Positions 49,172 to 57,534 of a stretch of 64,000 nt of DNA are shown here, in pieces; position 1 is the stretch's first letter, and each line of letters opens with the position of its first letter. The notes beneath the pieces are model-generated. The model saw nothing but the letters and a program-made list of their open reading frames with translations, was not told the origin of the DNA and did not search any database. Position numbers and translations under genes: made by a program. The DNA comes from CAIVAT01 sp964455285 (GTDB lineage: Bacteria; Bacteroidota; Bacteroidia; Bacteroidales; FEN-979), in assembly GCA_964455285.1 (NCBI GenBank), contig CAYVVG010000003.1, positions 1 to 64,000 of the forward strand, in the 5' to 3' direction.

Positions 49172-50854
49172 ATGATCATGAAACATCTTGCCATATTCAT
49201 CCTTTCGTTTTTCCTCCTGACCGGTATCCGGGCCCAGGAACAGAAGCACGTAGTGTTTCTCAAGAACAAGGACAACAACCCCTATTCGCTTTCCAACCCG
49301 TCGGCTTTTCTCAGTCAGCGGGCCCTTGACAGGCGGTTGCGGTCGAATATTTCGCTCGGCGCGATGGATCTTCCCGTGACTCCCTCGTATGTTTCGCAGA
49401 TCGCCGCCACCGGGGCCACGGTCGTTTATTCCCTGAAGTGGTTCAACGCGGTGGTGGTGAACACCAGCGACCCCGTCGTGTTGGCCCAGATCGCACTGCT
49501 ACCGTTTGTCGATCACATCGACCAGGTGCTCACCGATTCCCCCGCGAAACCTGTGCCCGGCGGAATAAAGAACGGGGGAGCCATACCGCCCTACACCCTG
49601 GGCAAGGCCATGCCGGCTGCCCCGTTGAAGTCGGGGAACGTACTCAACTACGGGCTGGCATACAACCAGGCCCACATGATCGGTGTCGACGGGCTGCATA
49701 ACCTGGGACTCACCGGCCAGGGCATCGTGATCGCGGTCCTCGATGCAGGATTCGCCAATGCCGACCAGTACCCGGCTTTCGACAGCCTGTGGATGAAGGG
49801 AAGGATCCTGGGTTCGCGCGATTTCAGCGTGCCGGGAAACAATGTCTTCGCTTCCTCCATGCATACGCACGGGACCAGCGTGTTGTCGACCATGGGCGCC
49901 AACCTCCCGGGCGAGATCGTGGGAACGGCCCCCTCGGCCAGTTACTGGCTGATCAGGACCGAGGTAGGGGAATACGAAGCGCTGATCGAGGAGTATAACT
50001 GGGCGGCCGGGGCGGAATTTGCCGACAGCCTCGGGGCCGACATCATCAATTCATCGCTGGGGTACACCACATTCGACAATATCCTGTTTGATCACACCTA
50101 TGCGAACATGGACGGCAACAGTACGCCGGTCACCCGCGCCGCCGACATTGCCGCCGGCCGGGGCATGCTCGTGGTCAACAGCGCCGGCAACGAGGGATCC
50201 ACGGGATGGCATTACATCGGGGCCCCGGCCGACGGCGACAGCGTATTCACCATCGGGGCGGTCGACAGCCAGGGCAGCATCGCCCTGTTCAGCTCCGTCG
50301 GGCCTTCCTTCGACGGCCGCATCAAGCCCGACGTCGTGGCCCAGGGACAGGAGGCGGCGGTGGTCACGGGATGGGGCGGCATTGGCCTGGGCAGCGGCAC
50401 CTCCTTCTCCTCCCCCATCATGGCCGGATCTCTGGCATGCCTGTGGCAATCGTTTCTCTCGCTGTCGGCCGACCAGGTCCGGACGGCTGTCAAAAATTCC
50501 GCATCCAAGGCCTCTTCTCCCGATAACAGCTACGGATGGGGGATCCCCGACCTGATGGCCGCGCGGACCCTGCTCTCCACCACTGGGACGGACATGCTGC
50601 CAAAAGCTCCCTTTTCGCTGCACCCGGTTCCCTTCTCCTCCGCGCCCGTTCTCAGGGGCGGAATGCCCGCTACCGGAAATATCGATGTGGAGATCTTTGA
50701 TGTGACCGGTCACAGCCTGTACACGGGCCGCGTGGCCCCGGAGAACAGCGGGGATATCGTGCTGGCCGCTTTTCGCCCGCTTCCGGCAGGGATCTATTTC
50801 GTCCGGATCAGCGGGAATAATCTCCGGCAGGTGATCCGCGCCGTAAAGATCTGA
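49172..50854 (+). CDS. Subtilisin-like (S8) serine protease with T9SS tail, 560 aa
   Basis: Secreted protease. The signal peptide ends near GIRAQ; the ATG at 49178 is an equally good start. The propeptide-like region runs to ~170. Catalytic Asp191 is in IVIAVLDAGFA, His233 in SMHTHGTSVLSTMG, the oxyanion Asn in NSAGNEGSTGWH, and Ser411 in GTSFSSPIMAGSLACLW. The last ~80 residues are a T9SS sorting domain (LHPVPFSSAPVLRG, VEIFDVTGHSLYTG, PAGIYFVRISG). Expected outside the cell or on its surface. Confidence 0.94.
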   Translation: MIMKHLAIFILSFFLLTGIRAQEQKHVVFLKNKDNNPYSLSNPSAFLSQRALDRRLRSNISLGAMDLPVTPSYVSQIAATGATVVYSLKWFNAVVVNTSDPVVLAQIALLPFVDHIDQVLTDSPAKPVPGGIKNGGAIPPYTLGKAMPAAPLKSGNVLNYGLAYNQAHMIGVDGLHNLGLTGQGIVIAVLDAGFANADQYPAFDSLWMKGRILGSRDFSVPGNNVFASSMHTHGTSVLSTMGANLPGEIVGTAPSASYWLIRTEVGEYEALIEEYNWAAGAEFADSLGADIINSSLGYTTFDNILFDHTYANMDGNSTPVTRAADIAAGRGMLVVNSAGNEGSTGWHYIGAPADGDSVFTIGAVDSQGSIALFSSVGPSFDGRIKPDVVAQGQEAAVVTGWGGIGLGSGTSFSSPIMAGSLACLWQSFLSLSADQVRTAVKNSASKASSPDNSYGWGIPDLMAARTLLSTTGTDMLPKAPFSLHPVPFSSAPVLRGGMPATGNIDVEIFDVTGHSLYTGRVAPENSGDIVLAAFRPLPAGIYFVRISGNNLRQVIRAVKI

Positions 50855-50881
50855 GAACCGGCAGGTTAACTTTTTCTCCGG

Positions 50882-52564
50882 ATGAGCCAGGCCAGGAACA
50901 GGGATAAGAAAAAAGGAGCGGCAAAACCCGCCGGCATTGCCGGCATCCTGGCACGCACCGGGCCCACCCTGGCTCTGCTGGCAGTCATTACCTTTGCGGT
51001 TTACGCCCGTTCGCTCTTCCTCGGGTACACCCGGCTCGACGATTCGATCTTCATCGTTGAAAACGAGAAATACAACGAAGATGCCGGGAACATTGTCGTT
51101 TCGTTCCAGAGGGGGCTGTTCAACCCCACCAAAGATGCTTATTACCGGCCCCTGTTCCTGGTGGATTTCATCCTGGAATCGCGGCTGTTCGGGGTGGAAC
51201 CGGCCGGGTATCACCTCACCAACCTGCTCTTTCACATCCTTTCGGTCATCCTGCTGTACCTTTTTCTCCGGCGGTTGAAGATCCCCCCGGAAGACTCCTT
51301 TTTCCTCTCCCTGCTTTTTGCCGTCCACCCGGTGCTGACCCAGGCGGTGGCCTGGATCCCCGGGCGGAACGACATGCTGCTGATGATCTTCTTTTTCGCG
51401 TCGTTCATCGCGTTGTTCCGGTATCTCGACCGGCCCTCGCCGGTTCCCTTCCTGCTCCAGTTCCTTTTACTGCTGGCAGCCCTCTTCACCAAGGAGACCG
51501 CCCTGATCATCCCGGTGATCATGGGAGGCTTGCTGCTCTTTTATCTGAAAACCGGGTGGAAGAAAATGATTCTCCCGGCCGGGTCGTGGGTGGCAGCCCT
51601 TGCGATCTTCCTGTTCGTGCGTTCCAAAGCCACCCTCACCAACAGCTGGATATCGCCCCCCGACATGCTTCGCGACGGCCTCGAGCGGCTGGGAGTGATC
51701 GTGCAGTACCTCGGCAAGATCTTCCTGCCGGTGAACCTCACCGTCTTTCCCGAGGCCCGGGAGATCACCCTGGTGTGGGGTTGGATCGCCGTTGCCGGAC
51801 TGGCCGCCCTGGTCTTTTTCTCGAAAAGCCACACCCGCCCGCTCACCTGGATCGGCCTGGGGTGGTTCCTGGTCTTCCTCATCCCGGTGCTGGTGGTTCC
51901 GAAATCGCTGAACGACCAGGTCTTCGAACACCGCCTCTACATTCCGGTCATCGGCATCCTGCTCATGCTGAGCCAGGCGATCCCCTTCGGCAATACCCTG
52001 AAGCCGGAACTCCGCCGGGCGATCCTGTTCGGGATCGCGGCGGTTTTTTCCATTCAGAGCCTGGTACGCACCGGGTATTTCAATGATCCCATCACCTTCT
52101 GGACGCATGCGGCCGAAGGCTCTCCCGGGTCGGCCTATGCCCGGATGCTGCTGGCCACCAAGCACACCGATCCGGCGGAGATGGAGCGGATCTTCCGAGA
52201 AGCCCGCGCCCTGGATCCGCAACTGAAGAACCTCAATTATTACCTGGGGAAGGTATTGTACGACCGCGATCAGCACGATTCCTCGGCCCGCTACCTACGG
52301 TTAGAAGTGGACCGCTATCCCAATCCCGACGCTTATTTCCTCCTCGCCAAGATCGCCTTTGTAAGAAACGAATTCGACAGTGCCGCCGTGCTGCTCGAAA
52401 AAGTGGTCGAACTCAATCCTTACGATCCGCAGGCCAACCACAACCTGGTGCTGATTTACTGGCAGCACGGACAGCCGGAGAGGTCGAAACAGGTGCTCCG
52501 CGGTATGCAGGAGCGGGGCATGGAGGTGGGCGATGACCTGCTGAGGATGGTCGGCGAAAAATAA
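50882..52564 (+). CDS. GT-C-like membrane protein with TPR tail (TMTC-like), 560 aa
   Basis: Ten or more helices in the first ~390 residues, then about three TPR-like repeats (420-555; PGSAYARMLLATKHTDPAEMERIF, LNYYLGKVLYDRDQHDSSARYLRLEV, PDAYFLLAKIAFVRNEFDSAAVLLEKVVEL). The first extracytoplasmic loop contains YTRLDDSIFIVEN with the Asp pair expected of GT-C glycosyltransferases, and YYRPLFLVDFILESRLFG fits the DUF1736/TMTC group. It probably transfers a sugar from a lipid carrier to a protein or glycan. The substrate is unknown. It follows the subtilase by 27 bp and is convergent with the next gene. Confidence 0.82.
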   Translation: MSQARNRDKKKGAAKPAGIAGILARTGPTLALLAVITFAVYARSLFLGYTRLDDSIFIVENEKYNEDAGNIVVSFQRGLFNPTKDAYYRPLFLVDFILESRLFGVEPAGYHLTNLLFHILSVILLYLFLRRLKIPPEDSFFLSLLFAVHPVLTQAVAWIPGRNDMLLMIFFFASFIALFRYLDRPSPVPFLLQFLLLLAALFTKETALIIPVIMGGLLLFYLKTGWKKMILPAGSWVAALAIFLFVRSKATLTNSWISPPDMLRDGLERLGVIVQYLGKIFLPVNLTVFPEAREITLVWGWIAVAGLAALVFFSKSHTRPLTWIGLGWFLVFLIPVLVVPKSLNDQVFEHRLYIPVIGILLMLSQAIPFGNTLKPELRRAILFGIAAVFSIQSLVRTGYFNDPITFWTHAAEGSPGSAYARMLLATKHTDPAEMERIFREARALDPQLKNLNYYLGKVLYDRDQHDSSARYLRLEVDRYPNPDAYFLLAKIAFVRNEFDSAAVLLEKVVELNPYDPQANHNLVLIYWQHGQPERSKQVLRGMQERGMEVGDDLLRMVGEK

Positions 52565-52566
52565 TC

Positions 52567-53841
52567 CTACCGGGTTTTACGGTTGCTGAGGAGGTCTTCG
52601 ACAATATCCTCGACCACGATGATCCCCTCCATCTGCCTGTTTTTATTGATCACAGGAACGGCGAGGAGGTTGTACTTCGCCACCAGTTCGGCGAGGGTGT
52701 CGGCTTTATCGTCGTCGAATACCGAAACCGCATGTTTATCCATGATATCCTTCAGGAGAAGTGCGGGATCGGCGACCACCAGCCGTCCCAGCGGCACGGC
52801 CGAAAGGAATCGGTTGTTCTTGTCGGTCACGATGATCGAATAGATGTGCGAGGGTTCGGGGCGGAGGCGTCGCAGCTCGGCCAGGGTCTCCGCCACCGTG
52901 AGATCTTCGCTGAAGCTGTAATAGTCGGTGGTCATCAGCGACCCCACGTATTTGTCGGGATATTCGAGCAGCTCCCGCACCTCCTCCGACGATTCTTTTT
53001 CCATCTCGTCGAGCAGCTTGGCGGCTTTGTCTTCGGCCAGCACATCGAGCAGGTCGGCGGCCTCGTCGGCGGGCATCTTTTCGAGCAGGTCGGCCACCTT
53101 CTCGACCGGCAGGCTCTCAACAAGGTCGATCTGGGCGTGGGGCTCCATCTCTTCCAGTACGTCGGCGGCCTGTTCTTCGTCGAGCGAGGCAAAGATATAG
53201 GCGCGCGAAGTTTTGTCGAGATCTTCGATGATGTCGGCCAGGTCGGAGGGATGGAGGGTGTTCAGGCGGGAGAACGATTTGGAGAGCTGGATGCTGGCAT
53301 GCGAATAATCGACCGCCGCGATATCGTCCCACAGGATGAACTTTCCCGGCAATGAGGCTTTGAAAGGATCCAGCAAAGTTTGCAGGGGCTTGTCGAGCCC
53401 GTACCGGCGAAGCAGTCCCTCCGGGCCCACATCCACCGCCAGGGCGTAAGTGCCCGCCGGGATGATCACCATCCGGATGTCGTTGACCCGCACCAGCTTT
53501 CTTCCGCTGATGTCAACGATCTGCTTGTCCAGGATATTCCCGGCCAGCCAGAGCGGGCTGGTGAACAGATCGGGGGATATGTCGTGGACCTCCAGGCAGG
53601 TGATCCGCAGTTTCCTTTTGAATTTCTTGATCTCGAAGGAGGTGAAATCGAGGACCCGGGTCTCCTTCTCTTTTTTCACCCGGATGGCGACCACCCGGGG
53701 ACGCAGCGGTTCATTTTCACGGCCTGCCAGCGGAGCCTGTTCCACCAAAAAATCGACGATCTTTCCCAGCACGCTGCCGCCATCGGAAATGTAGTTCTTT
53801 CCAAGGATCTGACTCAGGTAGAAGGTGATCTGGGATGTCAT
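52567..53841 (-). CDS. Soluble MgtE-like protein: PRC-like, MgtE-N, CBS pair, no membrane domain, 424 aa
   Basis: The ATG at 53841 (TSQITFYLSQILGKNY) was chosen because the upstream part overlaps the promoter. Residues ~1-175 contain two PRC-barrel-like beta modules (e.g. NILDKQIVDISGRKLVRVNDIRM). Residues ~185-290 are a full MgtE N-terminal domain: LHPSDLADIIEDLDKTSRAYIFASLDEEQAADVLEEM and repeated L-EKMPADEAADLL helices. CBS domains follow at 300-420 (VGSLMTTDYYSFSEDLTVAE, VPLGRLVVADP, NLLAVPVINKNRQMEGIIVVEDIVEDLL). The C-terminal MgtE channel domain is absent, so this is not a transporter alone. A Mg2+ or nucleotide sensor role is an inference. Confidence 0.88.
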   Translation of the reverse strand: MTSQITFYLSQILGKNYISDGGSVLGKIVDFLVEQAPLAGRENEPLRPRVVAIRVKKEKETRVLDFTSFEIKKFKRKLRITCLEVHDISPDLFTSPLWLAGNILDKQIVDISGRKLVRVNDIRMVIIPAGTYALAVDVGPEGLLRRYGLDKPLQTLLDPFKASLPGKFILWDDIAAVDYSHASIQLSKSFSRLNTLHPSDLADIIEDLDKTSRAYIFASLDEEQAADVLEEMEPHAQIDLVESLPVEKVADLLEKMPADEAADLLDVLAEDKAAKLLDEMEKESSEEVRELLEYPDKYVGSLMTTDYYSFSEDLTVAETLAELRRLRPEPSHIYSIIVTDKNNRFLSAVPLGRLVVADPALLLKDIMDKHAVSVFDDDKADTLAELVAKYNLLAVPVINKNRQMEGIIVVEDIVEDLLSNRKTR

Positions 53842-53865
53842 GTACGACCCTGTTGCCGTCCATTG

Positions 53866-53873
53866 CAAAGATA
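53866..53873 (-). promoter_or_regulatory. -7 box of the MgtE-like gene
   Basis: CAAAGATA on plus is TATCTTTG on minus, 24 bp upstream of the ATG. Only 11 bp separate it from the divergent tdh box. Confidence 0.6.
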
Positions 53874-53884
53874 ACAAACTTCAT

Positions 53885-53892
53885 TACTTTTG
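53885..53892 (+). promoter_or_regulatory. -7 box of tdh
   Basis: TACTTTTG, 23 bp before the ATG; a TTG at 53863-53865 gives a -33 element with a 19-bp spacer that overlaps the opposing -7 box. Confidence 0.65.
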
Positions 53893-53915
53893 CTGAAAAT
53901 TAAAACGTTCCCGCG

Positions 53916-54866
53916 ATGACAGAAAAAATTCTCGTGATTGGCTGCTCCGGGCAGATCGGCTCGGAACTCACCCTCGAACTACGCAAAATTTACGGCGAAT
54001 CGAACGTGATCGCCACCGATATCCGCCCGGCCCCGGCCGATGTGGCGGGCTCCGGCCCCTTTGAGATCCTCGACGTGCTGGATGCCGCCAAGCTCCAGCT
54101 GATCCTGGAACATGAAAAGATCACCCAGATCTACCACCTGGCCGCCATCCTCTCGGGCAACGCCGAAAAACGGCCGCTCGCCTCGTGGGACATCAACATG
54201 CGCAGCCTGATCAATGTGCTGGAACTGGCCAGGGAACTGAAGATCCGGAAACTCTTCTGGCCCTCCTCCATCGCGGTCTTCGGCCCCTCCACCCCCCGCA
54301 TGGACACCCCGCAGTTCACGATCATGGAACCCAACACGGTGTACGGCATCAGCAAACTGGCCGGCGAACGTTGGATCGAGTACTATTTCAACAAGTACGG
54401 TGTCGATACGCGCAGCCTCCGGTACCCCGGGCTCATCAGCTACAAGACCGAAGCCGGCGGGGGCACCACCGATTATGCGGTGGAGATCTTCTACGAGGCG
54501 ATCCGGCACGGGAAATACGAGTGCTTCCTCGGTCCCCAGTCGGCCCTGCCCATGATGTTCATGCCCGACGCGATCAAAGCCACCATCGACTTAATGGAGG
54601 CCGATGCGTCGAAACTCTCGCTCCGCTCCAGCTATAACGTGGCCGGTATCTGCTTCACCCCTGCCGAACTGGCCGACGAGATCAAAAAGCATATTCCCGG
54701 ATTCGGGATCACCTACAAGCCCGATTTCCGGCAGGCGATCGCCGATTCCTGGCCGGCCTGCATCAACGATTCAGTGGCCCGGAAAGACTGGGGACTGCAG
54801 TACGAGTATGACCTCGCAAGGATGACCGAAGTGATGCTCCGGGAGGTCTCCCGGAAACTCGCCTGA
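53916..54866 (+). CDS. tdh: L-threonine 3-dehydrogenase, short-chain (SDR) type, 316 aa
   Basis: NAD-dependent oxidation of threonine to 2-amino-3-ketobutyrate, cytoplasmic. The N-terminal GCSGQIG (9-15) binds NAD. RPLASWDINMRSLINVLELA, FWPSSIAVFGPSTPRMDTPQ, the catalytic Tyr143 and Lys147 in TVYGISKLAGERW, YPGLISYKTEAGGGTTDYAVEIFY, and DFRQAIADSWP match the SDR-type threonine dehydrogenase of Bacteroidota very closely. The 2-amino-3-ketobutyrate CoA ligase (kbl) is not next to it. Own promoter; divergent from the MgtE-like gene. Confidence 0.95.
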   Translation: MTEKILVIGCSGQIGSELTLELRKIYGESNVIATDIRPAPADVAGSGPFEILDVLDAAKLQLILEHEKITQIYHLAAILSGNAEKRPLASWDINMRSLINVLELARELKIRKLFWPSSIAVFGPSTPRMDTPQFTIMEPNTVYGISKLAGERWIEYYFNKYGVDTRSLRYPGLISYKTEAGGGTTDYAVEIFYEAIRHGKYECFLGPQSALPMMFMPDAIKATIDLMEADASKLSLRSSYNVAGICFTPAELADEIKKHIPGFGITYKPDFRQAIADSWPACINDSVARKDWGLQYEYDLARMTEVMLREVSRKLA

Positions 54867-54872
54867 CAGGCT

Positions 54873-56159
54873 CTATTTCTTCCCTTCCCCGGGGACTTCT
54901 TTCTGCCCTTCTTTTTTCCCCTCCTTGTCCGGAGCCCGGGTAAGGCAATACACGGTTCCGTCGTAACCGGCCACCACCAGGTGGTCAGCCCCGATGGCCG
55001 GGGTCGAAAAGATCCCGCCCAGCTCCCGGTACATCGTAAGCATATCGAGCGGGGTCTTGATCAGTTTGCTGATGTCGTCGCGGAACTTGTCGTTGCGCTT
55101 GAGCCACTTGTCATGGTTGGCTCTGCACGCGTCGAGTTCGACGGTCCACAGGATCGTGCCCGTGGTCAGGTCGACGCCGCTTACCTTTCCCGCCAGAGTG
55201 GCAAAATATCCTATCTGTTTCGCAATGGCGACTCCCCCGTACATGGTGAAATTGGACGGAGCTTTCCAGACGTCCTGGCCGGTGCGCAGGTCGATGCAAT
55301 ACAGGAGCCGGTCTTCGGAGGTCCCCACGTAGAGCACCGAATCATTGAAAGTGACCGGCAGGGCCCATCCGGAGGGGAACGACCTCATCCAGTTGCAGTA
55401 ACCGCCCCTGACGTCGATCGCGTAGAGGTTATTGTCGCGGGCCCCGGCGATGACCATTCCGGCGGCGGCGACCGGGTTACCCGTTACTTCGCCTTTCGGA
55501 TAGGTGTACCGGCCTGTCGTCTTGAACTTCCATACCGGCTGCCCGGTTGCGAGGTTGACCGCCCAGAGGTTTCCGTCGAATGAACCCGCGTAAACTTTGC
55601 CCTGGCTGATGACCGGCGTGGTATGCACCAGGTCGCCCGTCGGGCAGGTCCAGCGAAGGAAGCCGTTGCTGAGATCCAGGGCATAGATCGATTCCCCCGA
55701 ACCGAAATAGAGGGTCGAATCCATCAATACCGGGGTGGAGGAGAAATAATCGGCGTAGTCGTGCTGCCGGTCTCCCATGAAACCGTTCAGGGTCTGGAAG
55801 AAACCATCGATCCTTCCCGAATCCTTTTGTACCCGGTACAGGAATCCGTCGGTGCCGAGAAGAAAGAGCCGGTTTTGGTTGACACATACCGACGACCGGA
55901 TCGCCCCCGAGGTGGCCAGTTTCCATTTCATCCTGCCCGTAACCAGGTCGATGGCATAGAGACAGCTGTCGGTGGACCCGACATACACAGTACCGTTGTC
56001 AATCACCGGGGCGCCGACGATGGGTCCGTTCGCCTTGAATTTCCACAGGACAACCGGTTTGTCGGTAAGATCAGCGGGTTCGACAACGGGGTTCTCAAAA
56101 AACTGACCATATGCAGCGGAGAAAAGCAATGTAAGAACGAATGAAAGCCGGATCTTCAT
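54873..56159 (-). CDS. PQQ-type beta-propeller protein, 428 aa
   Basis: A signal peptide (MKIRLSFVLTLLFSAAYGQ) and seven or eight blades of the PQQ enzyme repeat type. Repeated elements are VGSTDSCLYAIDLVTGRMKW, YFGSGESIYALDLSNGFLRW, YAGSFDGNLWAVNLATGQPVW and VGTSEDRLLYCIDLRTGQDVW. No PQQ-binding or metal residues typical of dehydrogenases were found, so this is probably a structural or BamB-like propeller in the periplasm. The C-terminus is Lys/Glu-rich. A -7 box lies 17 bp upstream of the ATG at 56159, which supports this start over a longer one. Confidence 0.86.
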   Translation of the reverse strand: MKIRLSFVLTLLFSAAYGQFFENPVVEPADLTDKPVVLWKFKANGPIVGAPVIDNGTVYVGSTDSCLYAIDLVTGRMKWKLATSGAIRSSVCVNQNRLFLLGTDGFLYRVQKDSGRIDGFFQTLNGFMGDRQHDYADYFSSTPVLMDSTLYFGSGESIYALDLSNGFLRWTCPTGDLVHTTPVISQGKVYAGSFDGNLWAVNLATGQPVWKFKTTGRYTYPKGEVTGNPVAAAGMVIAGARDNNLYAIDVRGGYCNWMRSFPSGWALPVTFNDSVLYVGTSEDRLLYCIDLRTGQDVWKAPSNFTMYGGVAIAKQIGYFATLAGKVSGVDLTTGTILWTVELDACRANHDKWLKRNDKFRDDISKLIKTPLDMLTMYRELGGIFSTPAIGADHLVVAGYDGTVYCLTRAPDKEGKKEGQKEVPGEGKK

Positions 56160-56176
56160 ACGATGGATTTTTAGGG

Positions 56177-56184
56177 CAAAGATA
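56177..56184 (-). promoter_or_regulatory. -7 box of the PQQ-propeller gene
   Basis: CAAAGATA on plus is TATCTTTG on minus, 17 bp upstream of the ATG at 56159. Confidence 0.6.
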
Positions 56185-56303
56185 GCAAACGCTGACAAGT
56201 GATCAAACGGACAGTTCCCCTTGTGAATACTCGAACAATCGATCAACGATCTATGATTTCAGAATGACCTTACTTCGCCGATCAAAAATCGTTAATCGAT
56301 CAA

Positions 56304-56446
56304 TGAGTCCCCTCCGAAAAGTCAATCTACCCACCCCTAGCCCCTCCCTACCAGTAGGGAGGGGAATAACCGATACGACCATATTAAAGATTATCAATAC
56401 TTTATGCAGCACCTTGTAACACCCCTCCCTTGCAAAGGGAGGGGCG
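56304..56446. mobile_element. MITE-like palindromic element, copy 2 (inverted)
   Basis: Reverse-complement copy of the element at 11897-12083. Shared in order: the TGAG end, CTCCGAAAAGT, ATCTACCCACCCC, the CCCTCC...GGAGGG hairpins and the AT-rich core with TATTGATAATCTTTAATATG. The outer part of one end is missing where the element abuts the stop codon of the YidC-like gene (56450-56452). Confidence 0.75.
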
Positions 56447-56449
56447 GGG

Positions 56450-57205
56450 TCAGGGTTTACGGGGGGATGCGGTGAGGCGGTACTGCACGATGTGAAAGAT
56501 ATTGGCGAAGGTCCAGTAGAGCACCAGCCCCGCCGGGAAAGAATAGAACAGCACAAAGAACATCACGGTCATGGCCAGCAGGAAGAGATCCTGCCATCTT
56601 TGCTCCTTCTTCTCGGCCGAGGGGGCCGGCGCCAGTTTGAATGACAGTAGGGTGAAGACCGACATCAGCACCGGCAGCAGGTTGAAATACTCTCCCAGCA
56701 GGGGAATGGAAAAGCCAAAGGAGAAGAGCTGGTCGGGAAGGGCCAGCGAGTCGATCCAGAGAAAGCCGGCGTTTTTCAGCTCTGCGGCCGACCCCAGCAC
56801 CTGGAACAGGGCGATCAGGATGGGCAGCTGGATCAGCACGATCAGCAGGGGTTTCAGCCCGGCAAAGGGGCTCACCCCGTGATCCTTGTACAATTGCAGG
56901 ATCCGCTCGCTCTGTTCCCCCCCTTTCCAGGTCTTTTTGATCTCCGCCAGTTCGGAGGCCATGGCCTTCTGCGCTTCCAGGAAACGGACCTGGCTCTTCA
57001 TCGCCTTGCGGGAAAAAGGAAAGAGCAGGATGCGGATCACAAGCGCCAGGAGAATGATGGCAACGCCCCAATCGGGGATCAGCGCGTGCAACCCCTTCAG
57101 GAGGTACTGCAGGCCCACGCTGAGCCACTCCATCCAGATCCAGATGCCCGAGAACAACAGCAGGCCGGGGGCGGTGATCCCGGCATGGAAGAACGACACG
57201 ATCAT
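56450..57205 (-). CDS. Short YidC/Oxa1-family insertase paralog, 251 aa
   Basis: Membrane insertase fold with five helices and no large periplasmic P1 domain, so unlike the ~600-residue housekeeping YidC of Bacteroidota. Helix 1 region (WLSVGLQYLLKGLHALIPDWGVAIILLAL) leads to VIRILLFPFSRKAMKSQVRF, which keeps the groove Arg. The charged hairpin AEIKKTWKGGEQSERILQLYKDHGVSPFAGLKPLLI and the last helix LFYSFPAGLVLYWTFANIFHIVQY are conserved. It overlaps the 71-aa gene upstream by 4 bp and closes the surface-polymer cluster, suggesting a dedicated role there. Confidence 0.88.
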   Translation of the reverse strand: MIVSFFHAGITAPGLLLFSGIWIWMEWLSVGLQYLLKGLHALIPDWGVAIILLALVIRILLFPFSRKAMKSQVRFLEAQKAMASELAEIKKTWKGGEQSERILQLYKDHGVSPFAGLKPLLIVLIQLPILIALFQVLGSAAELKNAGFLWIDSLALPDQLFSFGFSIPLLGEYFNLLPVLMSVFTLLSFKLAPAPSAEKKEQRWQDLFLLAMTVMFFVLFYSFPAGLVLYWTFANIFHIVQYRLTASPRKP

Positions 57206-57417
57206 GCCGAGGGCTTTTGCGGCGGGTCGGCCTTCCCGGGAGATCCGGTCTCAACCTTTTTCCGTAATCCAAGAAAACGGAGGATCTTGTGCCAGAAGAG
57301 CTTGACGGCGATGGCCGCGCCCACCACGCTGGCCACGATGGCCTGCAGGATGATGCTGCCTGTTCCCGGATCGATGTAAGCCAGGATCTGTAACGGAATG
57401 TTCAATAATGCACTCAT
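57202..57417 (-). CDS. Small membrane protein with YIDPGTGS motif, 71 aa
   Basis: One or two hydrophobic segments: an N-terminal stretch, then YIDPGTGSIILQAIVASVVGAAIAVKLFW, followed by a basic, Pro-rich tail (RKKVETGSPGKADPPQ). The YIDPGTGS-x-LLQ signature is, from memory, shared by small proteins found near polysaccharide and sulfatase-like genes; the function is not known. It is coupled to the YidC-like gene by a 4-bp overlap and lies 117 bp downstream of the methyltransferase. Confidence 0.8.
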   Translation of the reverse strand: MSALLNIPLQILAYIDPGTGSIILQAIVASVVGAAIAVKLFWHKILRFLGLRKKVETGSPGKADPPQKPSA

Positions 57418-57534
57418 TATATCGGTTTTTAGATTTTCATAGTGTGGTCGATTGTTATTGACCCGGTAAATTTATCAATCGATCTTCAATGATGGCGTAA
57501 TACTTTCTTATATAGTTTGCAAGAGCCCTTCAGA

